Origin: Marinobacterium nitratireducens
Lineage (GTDB): Bacteria > Pseudomonadota > Gammaproteobacteria > Pseudomonadales > Balneatricaceae
Length of the DNA stretch: 64,000 nucleotides
Assembly (NCBI RefSeq): GCF_014645375.1
Contig: NZ_BMLT01000004.1
Location: 370,773-434,772, forward strand
Direction of reading: 5' to 3'
In this document: positions 52,370-61,873 of the stretch, piece by piece
Layout: every line of letters begins with the position of its first letter
How positions within the stretch are numbered: the stretch's first letter is position 1
Position numbers and translations under genes: made by a program
The notes under the pieces: model-generated
Told to the model about the DNA's origin: nothing
What the model saw: the letters and a program-made list of their open reading frames with translations, nothing else
Database searches by the model: none

Positions 52370-52589
52370 GCGCCCTGAAAAGCCGGGCGGAATTTTGCGA
52401 AACCCCTTGGTTTTCAAGGCCAAGGATGGCGGAAGGCCGCCCCGCCATGTATGCAAAAAATGCAGGAGCAATTTTCTGTCCGGAGCTCGCATTGGCCTGC
52501 GGCCAATGGCGGTGCATCCATGCACCGCCCCCAGCTCTGCTTTTTATCAACAGCAGCGGCGGCTCTGCCGTCGCTGCAGGTAATTCGCC
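52370..52589. other. spacer before the HupE/UreJ-like gene
   Basis: The spacer contains AAGGATGGCGGAAGGCCGCC and ATGCAGGAGCAATTTTCTG, similar in type to GGATGGCGGCAGTGCTGGCA at 59937, and a palindrome TGGCGGTGCATCCATGCACC. These look like another dispersed intergenic family. No gene is convincing. Confidence 0.4.
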
Positions 52590-53840
52590 ATGCCCACGAA
52601 ACCCAGTCACCTGCTCCACGGGCTTGTATTCGTCGTCGCGATGCTCGCAGCAGGCCCTTCCAGCGCCCACTTCCAGAACTTTCTCGGACGCATTGTCCAT
52701 CTGACACCCGTTGATGGCGGCATTCGCCTCTATGCCCGCCTGCCACTTGCCGCGGTCCTGCTGCCGGGCGACTGGCAACCCGGTGATTCCGTCCCCTACA
52801 GCCGGGAAGCTCCCGGTAGCGACCGGCCCGACGCCCTGCTGCTCGATACCGCCACTGTCGAATCGGAACCGGGGCCTTTACAGGAACGGCTGCGCGATGC
52901 GCTGCTGATCGAACCCTCGGTGTCAACGCAGCGCATCGAAGCAATCCGTATCGAGGCGATTGGCGAGCGCAGCCCCTTCAGCCAGCTGGCGCAGATTCGC
53001 GGTCAGCTGAACGAGCCGCTGCTTTTGCCGAAGGCGCCGCTTCCGCTGGCCGACGCCGTCATCGACTTCAGCGCTTTTTACCCTGGCCTTGCGCTTGCCG
53101 ATATCAAGACGCTTTCCAGCAACCCGGGAGAGTGGCCCGATATCGCCGCCAGGACGATCAATATCCTGACGCTCTACCTCCCGGACGGCGCCACGCGGCT
53201 GACCTCGCAGGGCCCGCTGCATGCCAGGCTTCAAGCCGAAGACGGGGGAGTAACGCTGCTGACGCAGGTACGGTCGGGCTATCACCATGTGATGATCGGC
53301 CTCGATCACCTGCTCTTCATGCTGATCCTGATACTGGCAGCACGGCAATGGCGCGGCTTTCTGCGCATCTCCGCGGCTTTCACGCTGGGCCACTCGATCA
53401 CGCTGGGGCTGGGCGCGGCCGGCTGGCTCGGCGCGCCAGCCTGGTTCGTGCCACTGATCGAAACCGCGATTGCACTGACCATCGTTTACAGCGGCGCCTG
53501 CCTGCTGCTAGGCCGTGGCGACCGACTGCTCGCCGGGCGGGTCTTCGCCATCGGACTGCTGCACGGTCTCGGCTTTGCGTTCGTACTGCAGCAGGCCAGC
53601 GGCAGCGCGCCCGGCGACCTGCTGCGGGCCTGGTTCGGCTTCAACCTCGGCATCGAGCTGGGGCAGCTGTCGGTCTACCTTGTCGCCGCGCCGCTGTTGT
53701 GGCTGCTGAAACGCTACTGGCCGCCCGTGTGTCTGCAGCCGCAGCACGCCCTTGGGCTGCCCTGCCTGCTGGTCGCATCGGCCTGGACGCTGCAGCGCGG
53801 ACTCGAGCTGGCCGGCTCAGTTGGCTTTTTGGGGACATAA
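52590..53840 (+). CDS. HupE/UreJ family membrane protein
   Basis: The 416-residue protein has a signal-like first helix (about 8-27), a periplasmic domain of about 200 residues and then six or seven membrane helices from about residue 235. The membrane part starts with GYHHVMIGLDHLLFMLILIL, the metal-ligand-like signature of the HupE/UreJ_2 family, and includes FTLGHSITLGLGAAG and GLLHGLGFAFVLQ. Family members are implicated in nickel, cobalt or copper uptake, but this large-domain group is poorly characterised. No hydrogenase or urease gene is nearby. Confidence 0.85.
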   Translation: MPTKPSHLLHGLVFVVAMLAAGPSSAHFQNFLGRIVHLTPVDGGIRLYARLPLAAVLLPGDWQPGDSVPYSREAPGSDRPDALLLDTATVESEPGPLQERLRDALLIEPSVSTQRIEAIRIEAIGERSPFSQLAQIRGQLNEPLLLPKAPLPLADAVIDFSAFYPGLALADIKTLSSNPGEWPDIAARTINILTLYLPDGATRLTSQGPLHARLQAEDGGVTLLTQVRSGYHHVMIGLDHLLFMLILILAARQWRGFLRISAAFTLGHSITLGLGAAGWLGAPAWFVPLIETAIALTIVYSGACLLLGRGDRLLAGRVFAIGLLHGLGFAFVLQQASGSAPGDLLRAWFGFNLGIELGQLSVYLVAAPLLWLLKRYWPPVCLQPQHALGLPCLLVASAWTLQRGLELAGSVGFLGT

Positions 53841-53845
53841 ACGGG

Positions 53846-53940
53846 TGTTGGGTTCCGCGGCTGCGCCGCTCCACCCAACCTACAAACATCGCCGCCCATA
53901 TAGGCTGGGTGCAGGTCCGAAGGGCCGGAACCCAACACTT
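53846..53940. repeat. two short dispersed elements
   Basis: TGTTGGGTTCCGCGGCTGCG ... CCACCCAACCTAC and TAGGCTGGGTGCAGG ... CCGGAACCCAACA are short versions of the TAGGTTGGGT/ACCCAAC repeat type. They lie between the HupE/UreJ-like and GNAT genes. Confidence 0.7.
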
Positions 53941-54050
53941 CCGGTAAAGGCCAGACGGACATCCCCGGTCGGTGATTGCAAATTCGGTTACCATACCTGC
54001 TTATGAATGACCGCCTTTGCCACACAGCTCAAAAGAGAGTCGACTACGTC

Positions 54051-54542
54051 ATGTCCGCGCCCGTCTTCCGCCCCGCCAACGCATCTGATGTATCCCGCTG
54101 CTTCGAGATTGAAACCCTTGCCTACGAGGGCGACGAGGCGGCGACACGGGAGAAAATCGCCACCCGGATATCGGTTTACCCACAGGGCTTTCTGGTGCTG
54201 GAACTGGAGGGACAGGTCATCGGATTCATCAACAGCGGCTGCGCCAATGAGGTGGTGATGTCGGATGAGTCCTTCAAGGAACTGGTGGGCCACGACCCCG
54301 ATGCACCCAATGTCGTGATCATGTCGGTGGTGGTCGATCCTGCGTTTCAGGGCAAAGGCTACGCCGGGCTGCTGATGGATACCTTCGTCGCCAACATGAA
54401 GCAGCTGGGCAAAAGGTCCATCCACCTGATGTGCAGGGATCAGCATGTCGCGCTGTACCGCAGGTTCGGCTACCGCTACACCGGGCCGTCCGCGTCCGAC
54501 CACGGCGGCATGTCGTGGCACGAGATGGTTATGGAGCTGTAA
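54051..54542 (+). CDS. GNAT family N-acetyltransferase
   Basis: The 163-residue protein has the GNAT fold with FRPANASDVSRCFEIETLAY at the N terminus, the acetyl-CoA motif A VVDPAFQGKGYAGLLMDTFV, and HVALYRRFGYRYTGPS at the end. This resembles small-molecule acetyltransferases of the arylalkylamine type rather than ribosomal RimI. The start at 54051 has GAGAG upstream; an ATG at 54003 would add 16 residues. It is convergent with the NhaC-type gene, so a link to polyamine acetylation is possible but only by position. Confidence 0.82.
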   Translation: MSAPVFRPANASDVSRCFEIETLAYEGDEAATREKIATRISVYPQGFLVLELEGQVIGFINSGCANEVVMSDESFKELVGHDPDAPNVVIMSVVVDPAFQGKGYAGLLMDTFVANMKQLGKRSIHLMCRDQHVALYRRFGYRYTGPSASDHGGMSWHEMVMEL

Positions 54543-54547
54543 GACGA

Positions 54548-54574
54548 CGACGCCCGGACAAGGTCCGGGCGTCG
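54548..54574. terminator. strong hairpin between convergent genes
   Basis: CGACGCCCGGAC and GTCCGGGCGTCG form a perfect 12-base stem with a 3-base loop, 6 bases after the GNAT stop. There is no T tract, so it may act as a transcript-end stabiliser rather than a classical terminator. Confidence 0.6.
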
Positions 54575-54638
54575 ATGGATAGATAGGGCGTGTAGTCAGT
54601 TGGGTGGAGCACGCAGGGCGCAACCCAACACAGCTCGC

Positions 54639-56120
54639 TCAGAGCATAATGCCCAGCATCAGGAAGCCGATTGCCGAAATCACGCCACCAATCAGCGCAT
54701 AAGGCAACTGGGTGATGGCGTGGCTCATCGGGCTGATGCCACAGGCCTTGGCGGACAGGACGGTCGAGTCGCCGTAGAAGCAGGCATGTGAGCCAAAGGC
54801 GGAGGCCGAAATCATGGCGCCGACGACCAGCGGGATGTTGGCATCGACCGCCACCGCCAGCGGCAGGATGATCGGCATGCCGACGACGAAGATACCCCAG
54901 AAGGACGCCGTGGCAAACGCCAGCGCCGCCATCACCACAAAGGCCACCATCGGCAGCATGTCCGCGGTCATGAAACCCGTGGTCGCGTTGATCACGTACT
55001 CGGTGGTGCCGAGGGCGTTGTTGACCTCCGCCAGCATAAAGCCGCAGAACAGTGTGCCCAGCGGCATGATCATGCCGACGAAGCCCTTGAGGATGCCATC
55101 GAACATCTGGCCCATGCTCATCAGTCGCTGCAGGCCGAAAAATGCCAGGGTCACGAAAATCGACGCCATGGCACCGGACATGATGTCGATGTCGAAGTAC
55201 CAGGTGAAGAAGATCAGCGAAAGGATCGGCACGAAGAAGTTCAGCATGTTGGACTTCTCGACACCGCCCTCCAGTTCGGTGTTGTATACGGCGTCGGCAT
55301 CGCTGACCAGTTTGCCGCTAGCAGCGCGCTTCTCGGCGTCCTTCATCTTGCCCAGCAGCGGCAGCTTGCCGGAAATGGCCAGCACTACCACGACCAGGCA
55401 GACCCAGGCGTAAAGCATGTACGGGATGGAATCGATGAACAGGTCGATACCGGCGCCCTTCGCGGCGACCTCGTTGTCTTCCAGCAGGCCGGCGAAGAAA
55501 ACGGCCCACGTCGAGAACGGCAGGATGATGCAGACCGGCGCGGCGGTGGAGTCGACAACGTAGGCGAGAAATTCGCGGGACACCTTCTTTTTATCGGTTG
55601 CCTTGCGCATCGAGGAGCCGATGGTCAGGGCGTTGAGGTAGTCGTCGATGAAAATCGCAAGGCCCAGCGCCATGGTCGAAAACAGCGTGCCCTTGCGGCT
55701 GTGCACCCGGGTGGTCAGCCAACGGCCGAAGGCTTCGGCGCCGCCACCGATGGTCACCAGCGAGATCATCGAGCCCATCAGGCCGCACGCGATGAAGATC
55801 CAGGCCACGGTGTCATTCATGAAGACATCGAGAAAGGTGGTGCCGAGCTGGGGAATGAAATCGGCCGGAGAGTTGGTCATCAGCAGACCGACAAGGACAC
55901 CGATGAAGAGGGACTCTATGGTTCTTTTGGTGTAGAGCGCGGTGAATATCACCACGGCGGTGGGCAGCAGGCTCAGCAGCCCGAAGTCAGCCGCCTCGCC
56001 AAAAGCCTGAAAACAATAAAGTGCAAAGCCGACCACCGCAACTGCCAGCACGGTCACTGCGATCGTTTGACTGGGATGGGTTTGATTCGAAGTCATGCAA
56101 GTGTCTGTCGAAGTAGACAT
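54639..56120 (-). CDS. NhaC family Na+/H+ antiporter-like transporter
   Basis: The 493-residue membrane protein has about 11-12 helices and NhaC-family features such as TKRTIESLFIGVLVGLLMTN, FIDDYLNALTIGSSMRKATD and APVCIILPFSTWAVFFAGLL. Members of this family exchange Na+ or H+ for organic amines or acids in several bacteria. It is the third gene of a leftward operon after the aminotransferase and agmatine deiminase, so it is a good candidate for uptake of agmatine or a related amine; this is inference. Ribosome site AGAGGA supports the start at 56120. Confidence 0.86.
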   Translation of the reverse strand: MSTSTDTCMTSNQTHPSQTIAVTVLAVAVVGFALYCFQAFGEAADFGLLSLLPTAVVIFTALYTKRTIESLFIGVLVGLLMTNSPADFIPQLGTTFLDVFMNDTVAWIFIACGLMGSMISLVTIGGGAEAFGRWLTTRVHSRKGTLFSTMALGLAIFIDDYLNALTIGSSMRKATDKKKVSREFLAYVVDSTAAPVCIILPFSTWAVFFAGLLEDNEVAAKGAGIDLFIDSIPYMLYAWVCLVVVVLAISGKLPLLGKMKDAEKRAASGKLVSDADAVYNTELEGGVEKSNMLNFFVPILSLIFFTWYFDIDIMSGAMASIFVTLAFFGLQRLMSMGQMFDGILKGFVGMIMPLGTLFCGFMLAEVNNALGTTEYVINATTGFMTADMLPMVAFVVMAALAFATASFWGIFVVGMPIILPLAVAVDANIPLVVGAMISASAFGSHACFYGDSTVLSAKACGISPMSHAITQLPYALIGGVISAIGFLMLGIML

Positions 56121-56243
56121 CTTTGTTCCTCTTTTATAGTTGTTTTGCCCGGCAACAGGAACACCGGGCCTGTCACGGAGCGGCAGCCGCCGCCCCGTGC
56201 AGGTATCAATACATTGCGCCGTCGCTATTGAGCGAGGGAGAGG

Positions 56244-57338
56244 TCAGGCGGTGGGCATCTGCTGCGTAATGCAGTGAATATTGCCGCCGCCCAGCAGGAT
56301 CTCGCGGGCATCGACACCGATGATTTCCCGCTCAGGAAACAGTTCCTGGAGTATCGCCTGAGCCTCCCCATCCCTCGCGGGATCGAGCAGCGGGAACACG
56401 ACGACACTGTTGCCGATATAGAAATTGATGTAGGAGCCCGCCATCCGCTCACCCTCGGTTCGCGGGTGGCTGTCGGACGCCAGGTCGATACCGCCGGCTT
56501 CCTCGGCGCTGATGAACAGCGGTCCCGGATGCGGCAGCTTGACGACTTCGAGCTTGCGGCCCCGGGCATCAGTGGCGTGGCTCAGTACTTCGTAGGCCTC
56601 GCGGGCGATCGCGTACTGCGGGTCTTCCGGGTTGTCGCACCAGTGCAGCGCTACAACGCCGGGCTTGACGAAGCAGGCGATATTGTCGATGTGACCGTTG
56701 GTTTCGTCATTGAAGGTGCCATGCGGCAACCAGATCACCTTGGAGATATCGAGATAGTCGGCCAGACAGGCCTCGATCTCCTCGCGCGCCAGATGCGGGT
56801 TGCGGTTGGCGTTGAGCAGGCACTCCTCGGTGGTCAGCAGGGTGCCTTCGCCGTCGACGTGGATGGCGCCGCCTTCCAGCACGATGGGCGCGCGGAAGCG
56901 ACGGTCACCGGTGATCTCGCAGACCTTGCGGGCAACACGGTCATCCTTGTCCCAGGGGAAATAGAGACCGCCGTCGAGGCCGCCCCAGGCATTGAATATC
57001 CAGTCGACGCCGGCACGCTCGCCCTTGCCGTTGACGACGAAGGTCGGCCCCATGTCGCGCATCCAGCTGTCGTTGGAGCTGATTTCCACCACGCGCACCT
57101 GCGGCGGCAACATGGCGCGGGCGTTTTCGTACTGCTCGTCGCTGACGCCAACGTAGACCGTCTCGCTGCGCGAAATCGCCTCGGCGACCGCCACGAAGGC
57201 GCGCTGGGCAGGCTTGGCGCCGAGACGCCAAACATCGCCGCGCTGCGGCCACAGCATCCAGCAGGCCTCATGGGGTTCGAACTCGCCCGGCATCCGGAAA
57301 CCGGCGGCTTTCGGGCTATGACTGTTATTGTCGATCAT
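56244..57338 (-). CDS. aguA: agmatine deiminase
   Basis: AguA hydrolyses agmatine to N-carbamoylputrescine and ammonia. The 364-residue protein matches the family in length and has RMPGEFEPHEACWMLWPQRG near the start, NDSWMRDMGPTFVV, HGTFNDETNGHIDN and the catalytic cysteine in GGGNIHCITQQMPTA at the C terminus. The start at 57338 begins MIDNNSHSPK; the frame extends far upstream but only into the aminotransferase gene in another frame. It is 86 bases after the aminotransferase gene. A partner aguB gene (nitrilase-type) is not in the window. Confidence 0.95.
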   Translation of the reverse strand: MIDNNSHSPKAAGFRMPGEFEPHEACWMLWPQRGDVWRLGAKPAQRAFVAVAEAISRSETVYVGVSDEQYENARAMLPPQVRVVEISSNDSWMRDMGPTFVVNGKGERAGVDWIFNAWGGLDGGLYFPWDKDDRVARKVCEITGDRRFRAPIVLEGGAIHVDGEGTLLTTEECLLNANRNPHLAREEIEACLADYLDISKVIWLPHGTFNDETNGHIDNIACFVKPGVVALHWCDNPEDPQYAIAREAYEVLSHATDARGRKLEVVKLPHPGPLFISAEEAGGIDLASDSHPRTEGERMAGSYINFYIGNSVVVFPLLDPARDGEAQAILQELFPEREIIGVDAREILLGGGNIHCITQQMPTA

Positions 57339-57424
57339 TGCTTGGACCCTGTTCGTCACTTTCACTATAGATGCAGGCGCTGGCGACCGGGTGATCATTG
57401 CCCAGCCGCCGACCGCCCAGGCCC

Positions 57425-58822
57425 TCATGCCTGGGGCTGGTAAAGTCCGTCTTCGATCAGCGACTCGACGGTGGCCAGGATGCTCTGGCGCAGGATGCCG
57501 ACCACCTGGTCGACGGTCTCGCGAGTCCAGATCAGCGGCGGCGACAGCACGTTCAGGTGTGCGATCGGGCGCACGATCAGACCACGCTTCTGGCACTGCT
57601 CGGCGATACGCTTGCCGACGTTGGCCTCGAGCGGAAGCAGTTCCTTGGTGTCCTTGTCGGCAACGCTCTCGATGCACATCATGAAGTGGCTGCCGCGCAC
57701 ATCACCGACGATCGGCAAATCCTTCAGCGTGGCCAGCTGCTGCTCGAGGTAGGGACCGACGTCGCGCACGTTCTGGCAGATGCCTTCACGCTCCATGATC
57801 TCGATATTCTTCAGGGCGGCTGCGCAGGCGACCGGGTGACCGGAGTAGGTGAAACCGGTGCTGAAGACAGCGCCTTCACGCTGAGGCTTGCTGATCACTT
57901 CATAGATCTCGTCGCTCAGCAGGGTAGCGCCCAGCGGGATATAGCCCGATGTCAGACCCTTGGCGCAGTTGATGATGTCCGGCTGCACGCCGAAGACATC
58001 CTCGGACGCGAAGAAATGACCGAGGCGACCGAAGGCGGTGACGACCTCGTCGGAGATGAACAGCATGCCGTACTTCTTGCAGACCTCGTACATGCGGCGG
58101 TGGTAGCCTTCCGGCGCCACCAGCACGCCACCGGCCCCCATGATCGGCTCGGCGATAAAGGCGGCGACCTTCTCTTCGCCACCCAGCTCGCTGATGCTGT
58201 TTTCGAAATCTTCGACCAGGTAATCGCAGTACTCGGCTTCGGTCATGCCGGCCGGACGACGGTAGCAGTTGGCTTCCTTGACGTGGTGCACGAACTGATG
58301 CGCGGTATCGAAGCCCCAGTTGTTGCTCTCGATGCCGGTCAGGGTCGCGGACACGTAGGTGGTGCCGTGGTAACCGTTGTTACGCGAGATGATGATCTTC
58401 TTGTCCTGCTTGCCCAGCTGGTTGAAGTAGTAGTGGACAATACGGATGGTGGTGTCATTGGCCACCGAACCGCCGCAGCTGTAAAAGACGTGATTCAGGT
58501 TGGACGGGGCCAGCTCCGCCAGCTTGGCGGCGAGCTGAGTTGCCGGCACGTTGGACAGGTTGTTGAACGGCGAGTAGTAGGCCATCTTTTCGGCCTGCTC
58601 GGCCATGACCTGCCCCATTTCCTTGCGGCCGTGGCCGATATTCACACACCAGAGTCCGGCGATGCCGTCGAGATATTTATTGCCCTTGCCATCGAAAACA
58701 TATTCGCCGTTGCTTTCGGTGATAATGTCGCAGCCCTCTTCCTGAAAGACCGAGAAATCGGTAAAGGGATGAACGAAATGAGCTTTATCCTGTTCCCAGA
58801 GCTTGTTGATATCCCAAGACAT
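57425..58822 (-). CDS. class III omega-aminotransferase (polyamine/carbamoylputrescine candidate)
   Basis: The 465-residue PLP enzyme resembles the SpuC/omega-amino acid transaminase group: HPFTDFSVFQEEGCDIITES, LDGIAGLWCVNIGHGRKEMG, the aspartate-containing MLFISDEVVTAFGRLG and the Schiff-base lysine in INCAKGLTSGYIPLGA. It would move the amino group of putrescine, N-carbamoylputrescine or a like amine to pyruvate or 2-oxoglutarate. It is the first gene of the operon with aguA and the antiporter, and has GGAGAGG before ATG 58822. A TATCCC-N5-GGGTAT palindrome lies about 110 bases upstream. Confidence 0.9.
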   Translation of the reverse strand: MSWDINKLWEQDKAHFVHPFTDFSVFQEEGCDIITESNGEYVFDGKGNKYLDGIAGLWCVNIGHGRKEMGQVMAEQAEKMAYYSPFNNLSNVPATQLAAKLAELAPSNLNHVFYSCGGSVANDTTIRIVHYYFNQLGKQDKKIIISRNNGYHGTTYVSATLTGIESNNWGFDTAHQFVHHVKEANCYRRPAGMTEAEYCDYLVEDFENSISELGGEEKVAAFIAEPIMGAGGVLVAPEGYHRRMYEVCKKYGMLFISDEVVTAFGRLGHFFASEDVFGVQPDIINCAKGLTSGYIPLGATLLSDEIYEVISKPQREGAVFSTGFTYSGHPVACAAALKNIEIMEREGICQNVRDVGPYLEQQLATLKDLPIVGDVRGSHFMMCIESVADKDTKELLPLEANVGKRIAEQCQKRGLIVRPIAHLNVLSPPLIWTRETVDQVVGILRQSILATVESLIEDGLYQPQA

Positions 58823-58929
58823 AATGTGCCTCTCCGGTTGTGCGTTATTAGGGTGATTCCGATCCGGCGCCGCCGTCGGCGACACCCCGTTTCATGTCAC
58901 CTAAAGTACTACCGGGGTCGAAAACCCAT

Positions 58930-58950
58930 CTATACCCCCGAAGGGATAGC
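58930..58950. promoter_or_regulatory. predicted LuxR-type operator upstream of the agu operon
   Basis: Read on the minus strand the site is GCTATCCC-TTCGG-GGGTATAG. It belongs to a three-member set with 61742 and 61987, all TATCCC-N5-RGGTAT. It lies between the aminotransferase operon and the divergent LuxR gene. Confidence 0.7.
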
Positions 58951-59096
58951 AACTGGATTTTTTTGGCATTTCTTGGAAATACATTAATAAATATCTAATA
59001 TTCAATAAGTTAGGACAAAGACTCCAGCCCGATATGTGCTAAGGTTAAGGAACCTTAAAATAGTTTCCGTCCCAGAACCTCGACGAAGACTCACAT

Positions 59097-59906
59097 ATGA
59101 ACAAAGTCGGCCTCGGCATTTCACCCTCGGAGAGCTGGCACAGGGACCTTGCCAAGCTGATCGAACATATCCGGATGCGGAACTTTCCGGATATTCTCAA
59201 CGAAACCCTCAGACATCTTACGAGTTTCAATACCAGTCTCATTGCCACCTACAAACACAGCTACAAGCCGATCGTGGTACTCAGTACACACTCCCAGCGG
59301 CTCGGCCCGACGCTGACGAAATACATCAACGAGGTATACATTCTCGATCCGCTGTTCAACGCCATCCAGCAGGGTCTTGGCGCCGGCGTGCACCGGCTGC
59401 GCGAGATCGCGCCGGACTCCTTCGAGAGCACCGAGTACTATCGCTCCTGCTATCACGAGTTCGACCTGGTGGACGAGATTATCCTGGTGATTCCGCTCGA
59501 CAACGACGTCGTGTTCACCATCTCGCTCGGACGCAAGTCCAATCTCGGCACCATCACGCGCGCCGAGCGCAATACGCTCAACAGCGTGTTCCCGGTCATC
59601 AGCGCGCTGGTGCACCAGTTCTGGCTCGCCCAGTCCTCCGAATACGTCCACGACGAGCAGGCCCACAACTCGATGGAGCACGCGCTTTCGACCTTCGGCA
59701 GCGGCGTCCTGACCAGGCGCGAACAGGAGATCACCGGCCTGATCCTGCAGGGCCACTCGTCGAAGTCGATCGCTCAGTTGCTGGATATCAGCGCCGGTAC
59801 CGTCAAGGTGCACCGCAAGAACATCCACGCCCGGCTCAACACCTCGACCCAGTCAGAGCTGTTTTCGATGTTTCTCAATCACCTCAACAATCTGGCGAGC
59901 GGTTGA
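59097..59906 (+). CDS. LuxR family transcriptional regulator
   Basis: The 269-residue protein has an N-terminal domain of about 190 residues of unknown ligand and a C-terminal LuxR/GerE helix-turn-helix (LTRREQEITGLILQGHSSKS then ISAGTVKVHRKNIHAR). There is no receiver domain, so it is not a typical two-component regulator. It is divergent from the agu-type operon and the obvious candidate to bind the shared palindrome at 58930, 61742 and 61987. The ligand could be agmatine or a downstream intermediate. Confidence 0.88.
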   Translation: MNKVGLGISPSESWHRDLAKLIEHIRMRNFPDILNETLRHLTSFNTSLIATYKHSYKPIVVLSTHSQRLGPTLTKYINEVYILDPLFNAIQQGLGAGVHRLREIAPDSFESTEYYRSCYHEFDLVDEIILVIPLDNDVVFTISLGRKSNLGTITRAERNTLNSVFPVISALVHQFWLAQSSEYVHDEQAHNSMEHALSTFGSGVLTRREQEITGLILQGHSSKSIAQLLDISAGTVKVHRKNIHARLNTSTQSELFSMFLNHLNNLASG

Positions 59907-59976
59907 GCGCCGGACGGGTGACGGGTCACCGCCAGGGATGGCGGCAGTGCTGGCAACGCAGGAGCAGTTGTCAGTG

Positions 59977-60046
59977 GACGGGTGACGGGTGACGGGTGAC
60001 GGGTGACGGGTGACGGGTGACGGGTGACGGGTGACGGGTGACGGGG
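59977..60046. repeat. heptanucleotide array 3
   Basis: Ten GACGGGT units in a row. A shorter degenerate run at 59913-59928 precedes it, and GGGGAATTGTAGGAGCCC follows, which resembles the GGGAAATTGT join of arrays 1 and 2 but continues into a REP-like hairpin. Confidence 0.88.
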
Positions 60047-60050
60047 AATT

Positions 60051-60116
60051 GTAGGAGCCCACTGCGTGGGCGCAAACCCCGTGCCAACGAGATTCGCCCA
60101 CAGAGTGAGCTCCTAC
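60051..60116. repeat. REP-like hairpin
   Basis: GTAGGAGCCCACTGCGTGGG and CCCACAGAGTGAGCTCCTAC pair as an imperfect hairpin, of the same general type as the units at 32851 and 51426. Confidence 0.7.
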
Positions 60117-60125
60117 GAAAAGCAC

Positions 60126-60160
60126 AAAATAGGGCGCTGCCACCGGCAGCGCCCTATTTT
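60126..60160. terminator. bidirectional rho-independent terminator
   Basis: AAAATAGGGCGCTGCC and GGCAGCGCCCTATTTT form a perfect 16-base stem around ACC. It separates the convergent LuxR and aldehyde dehydrogenase genes and gives a T tract on both strands. Confidence 0.9.
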
Positions 60161-60181
60161 ACGTGCAGGGAATGTCGGTGA

Positions 60182-61675
60182 TTACAACCGGAACCAGATG
60201 GTCTTGAGCTCGGTGTATTTTTCGAGCGCGTGCAGCGACTTGTCGCGGCCGTTGCCGGAGCCCTTGACGCCGCCGAAGGCTACGGTCTGATCACCGTCAC
60301 CCCAACCGTTGACCCACACCATTCCGCTCTGGATCTTGCGGCTGACGCGGTGTGCGCGTTTCAGGTTGGAGGTCCAGACACTGGCACCGAGGCCATACTT
60401 GCTGTCGTTGGCCAGGCGGATCGCTTCCTCTTCGGTCTCGAACTCGCAGACCGCCAGCACCGGACCGAAGATCTCCTCGCGCACCATCGTCATGTCGTTA
60501 TTGGCGCCGGTGATGATGGTCGGCTGGGCGAAATAGCCCTCACCTTCGCGGTGCTGCCTCACGCCCCCGATGAGCAGCTCGCCACCCTCGTCGAGGCCGG
60601 ACTGTACGTATCGGTTGACGGTATCGAGCTGAGTGCCGTCCACCATCGGTCCCATGGTCGTCGCCGGATCGAGCGGATCGCCGGGCTGGAATGCCTTCGC
60701 CGCCTCGGCAAGCGCCGCCAGAAACTCGTCCTTGATGCCCTTTTGCAGATACAGGCGCGATGCCGCGATACAGACCTCGCCCTGATTGCCGAAGATCGCC
60801 ACCGCCGCGTTGGCCGCCGCTTCCTTGATATCGTCGCAGTCATCGAACACGATGTTCGGCGACTTGCCGCCCGCCTCGAGCCAGACCCGCTTGAGATTGG
60901 ACTGACCGGCGTATTCCATCAGCATACCGGCGACACGGGTGGACCCTGTGAACACCAGCACGTCCACATCCATGTGCAGCGCCAGCGCCTTGCCAGCGGT
61001 GTGACCGAAGCCCGGCAGCACGTTGAGGACACCATCCGGCAGACCGGCCTGCTGCGCAAGCTCCGCCAGGCGCAATGCGCTCAGCGGCGACTTCTCGGAC
61101 GGCTTCAGTACCACCGAGTTACCGGCAGCCAGCGCCGGCGCCAGCTTCCAGGTCGCCATCATCAGCGGGTAGTTCCAGGGCACGATGGCGCCGATCACGC
61201 CGATCGGCTCGCGCGTCATCAGTGCCAGCGCGTCGTTACCGGTCGGTGCGATCTCGCCGTAGACCTTGTCCACCGCTTCGGCGGTCCAGCGCCAGCAGCC
61301 GATGCTCGAGGGGATATCGAGGCCGCTGGTTTCGCTGATCGACTTGCCCATATCCAGGGTATCGAGCAGCGCGAACTCGTCCTGGTGCTGCTCCAGCAGT
61401 TCAGCCAGCTTCAACAGTACCTGCTTGCGCTCTGCCGGCGAGCGTTCGGACCAGACGCCACTGTCGAAGGTCTGGCGAGCACTGGCGACCGCAATATCGA
61501 CATCGGCGCTATCGCATGACGCCACCTCAGCCAGCGTCGCTTCGGTGGCCGGATTGACACAGACAAAGGTTTCCCCACTCTGAGCGTCCTGGAAGCGGCC
61601 ATTGATCCAGGCCTGGTTACGGAACGTCAGCGCCCCCGCCAGGGCCTTCCAGTCGTCGTAGTTATGCTTCGCCAT
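60182..61675 (-). CDS. NAD(P)-dependent aldehyde dehydrogenase (KauB/PuuC-like)
   Basis: The 497-residue enzyme closely follows the KauB/PuuC pattern: AIVPWNYPLMMATWKLAPAL, VFTGSTRVAGMLMEYAGQSN, the catalytic glutamate in VWLEAGGKSPN, the nucleophile cysteine in GNQGEVCIAASRLY, and a C terminus GNGRDKSLHALEKYTELKTI. These enzymes oxidise aminoaldehydes from polyamine breakdown, such as 4-aminobutanal and its gamma-glutamyl or guanidino forms. Here the ureido form is a candidate. It is divergent from the carbamoylase gene, and a copy of the shared palindrome lies about 65 bases upstream. Confidence 0.92.
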   Translation of the reverse strand: MAKHNYDDWKALAGALTFRNQAWINGRFQDAQSGETFVCVNPATEATLAEVASCDSADVDIAVASARQTFDSGVWSERSPAERKQVLLKLAELLEQHQDEFALLDTLDMGKSISETSGLDIPSSIGCWRWTAEAVDKVYGEIAPTGNDALALMTREPIGVIGAIVPWNYPLMMATWKLAPALAAGNSVVLKPSEKSPLSALRLAELAQQAGLPDGVLNVLPGFGHTAGKALALHMDVDVLVFTGSTRVAGMLMEYAGQSNLKRVWLEAGGKSPNIVFDDCDDIKEAAANAAVAIFGNQGEVCIAASRLYLQKGIKDEFLAALAEAAKAFQPGDPLDPATTMGPMVDGTQLDTVNRYVQSGLDEGGELLIGGVRQHREGEGYFAQPTIITGANNDMTMVREEIFGPVLAVCEFETEEEAIRLANDSKYGLGASVWTSNLKRAHRVSRKIQSGMVWVNGWGDGDQTVAFGGVKGSGNGRDKSLHALEKYTELKTIWFRL

Positions 61676-61741
61676 AGTCGTTTCCTGTTCGGATTACCAG
61701 TGATTCACTACCAGTCTACGCCTTGCACCCGGCGTGCTGTA

Positions 61742-61758
61742 TATCCCGCAAGAGGTAT
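61742..61758. promoter_or_regulatory. predicted LuxR-type operator at the aldehyde dehydrogenase gene
   Basis: TATCCC-GCAAG-AGGTAT fits the consensus of the sites at 58930 and 61987 with one deviation. It is 67-83 bases before the start codon of the dehydrogenase on the minus strand. Confidence 0.6.
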
Positions 61759-61873
61759 TTTTACCGGCTGTTGCTTGCGAGCCGGGCGCGGCCTACTCCC
61801 ACGGGTATATGGTGCAAACACCGATCTGACCCGACAATTTTCTGCGCTTTTTTGCATTCCACTCAGATGGCTC

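Noticed and set aside
56244-57677. Long N-terminal extension of agmatine deiminase
   Set aside because: The extension overlaps the aminotransferase gene in another frame and the AguA family begins at about the ATG at 57338.
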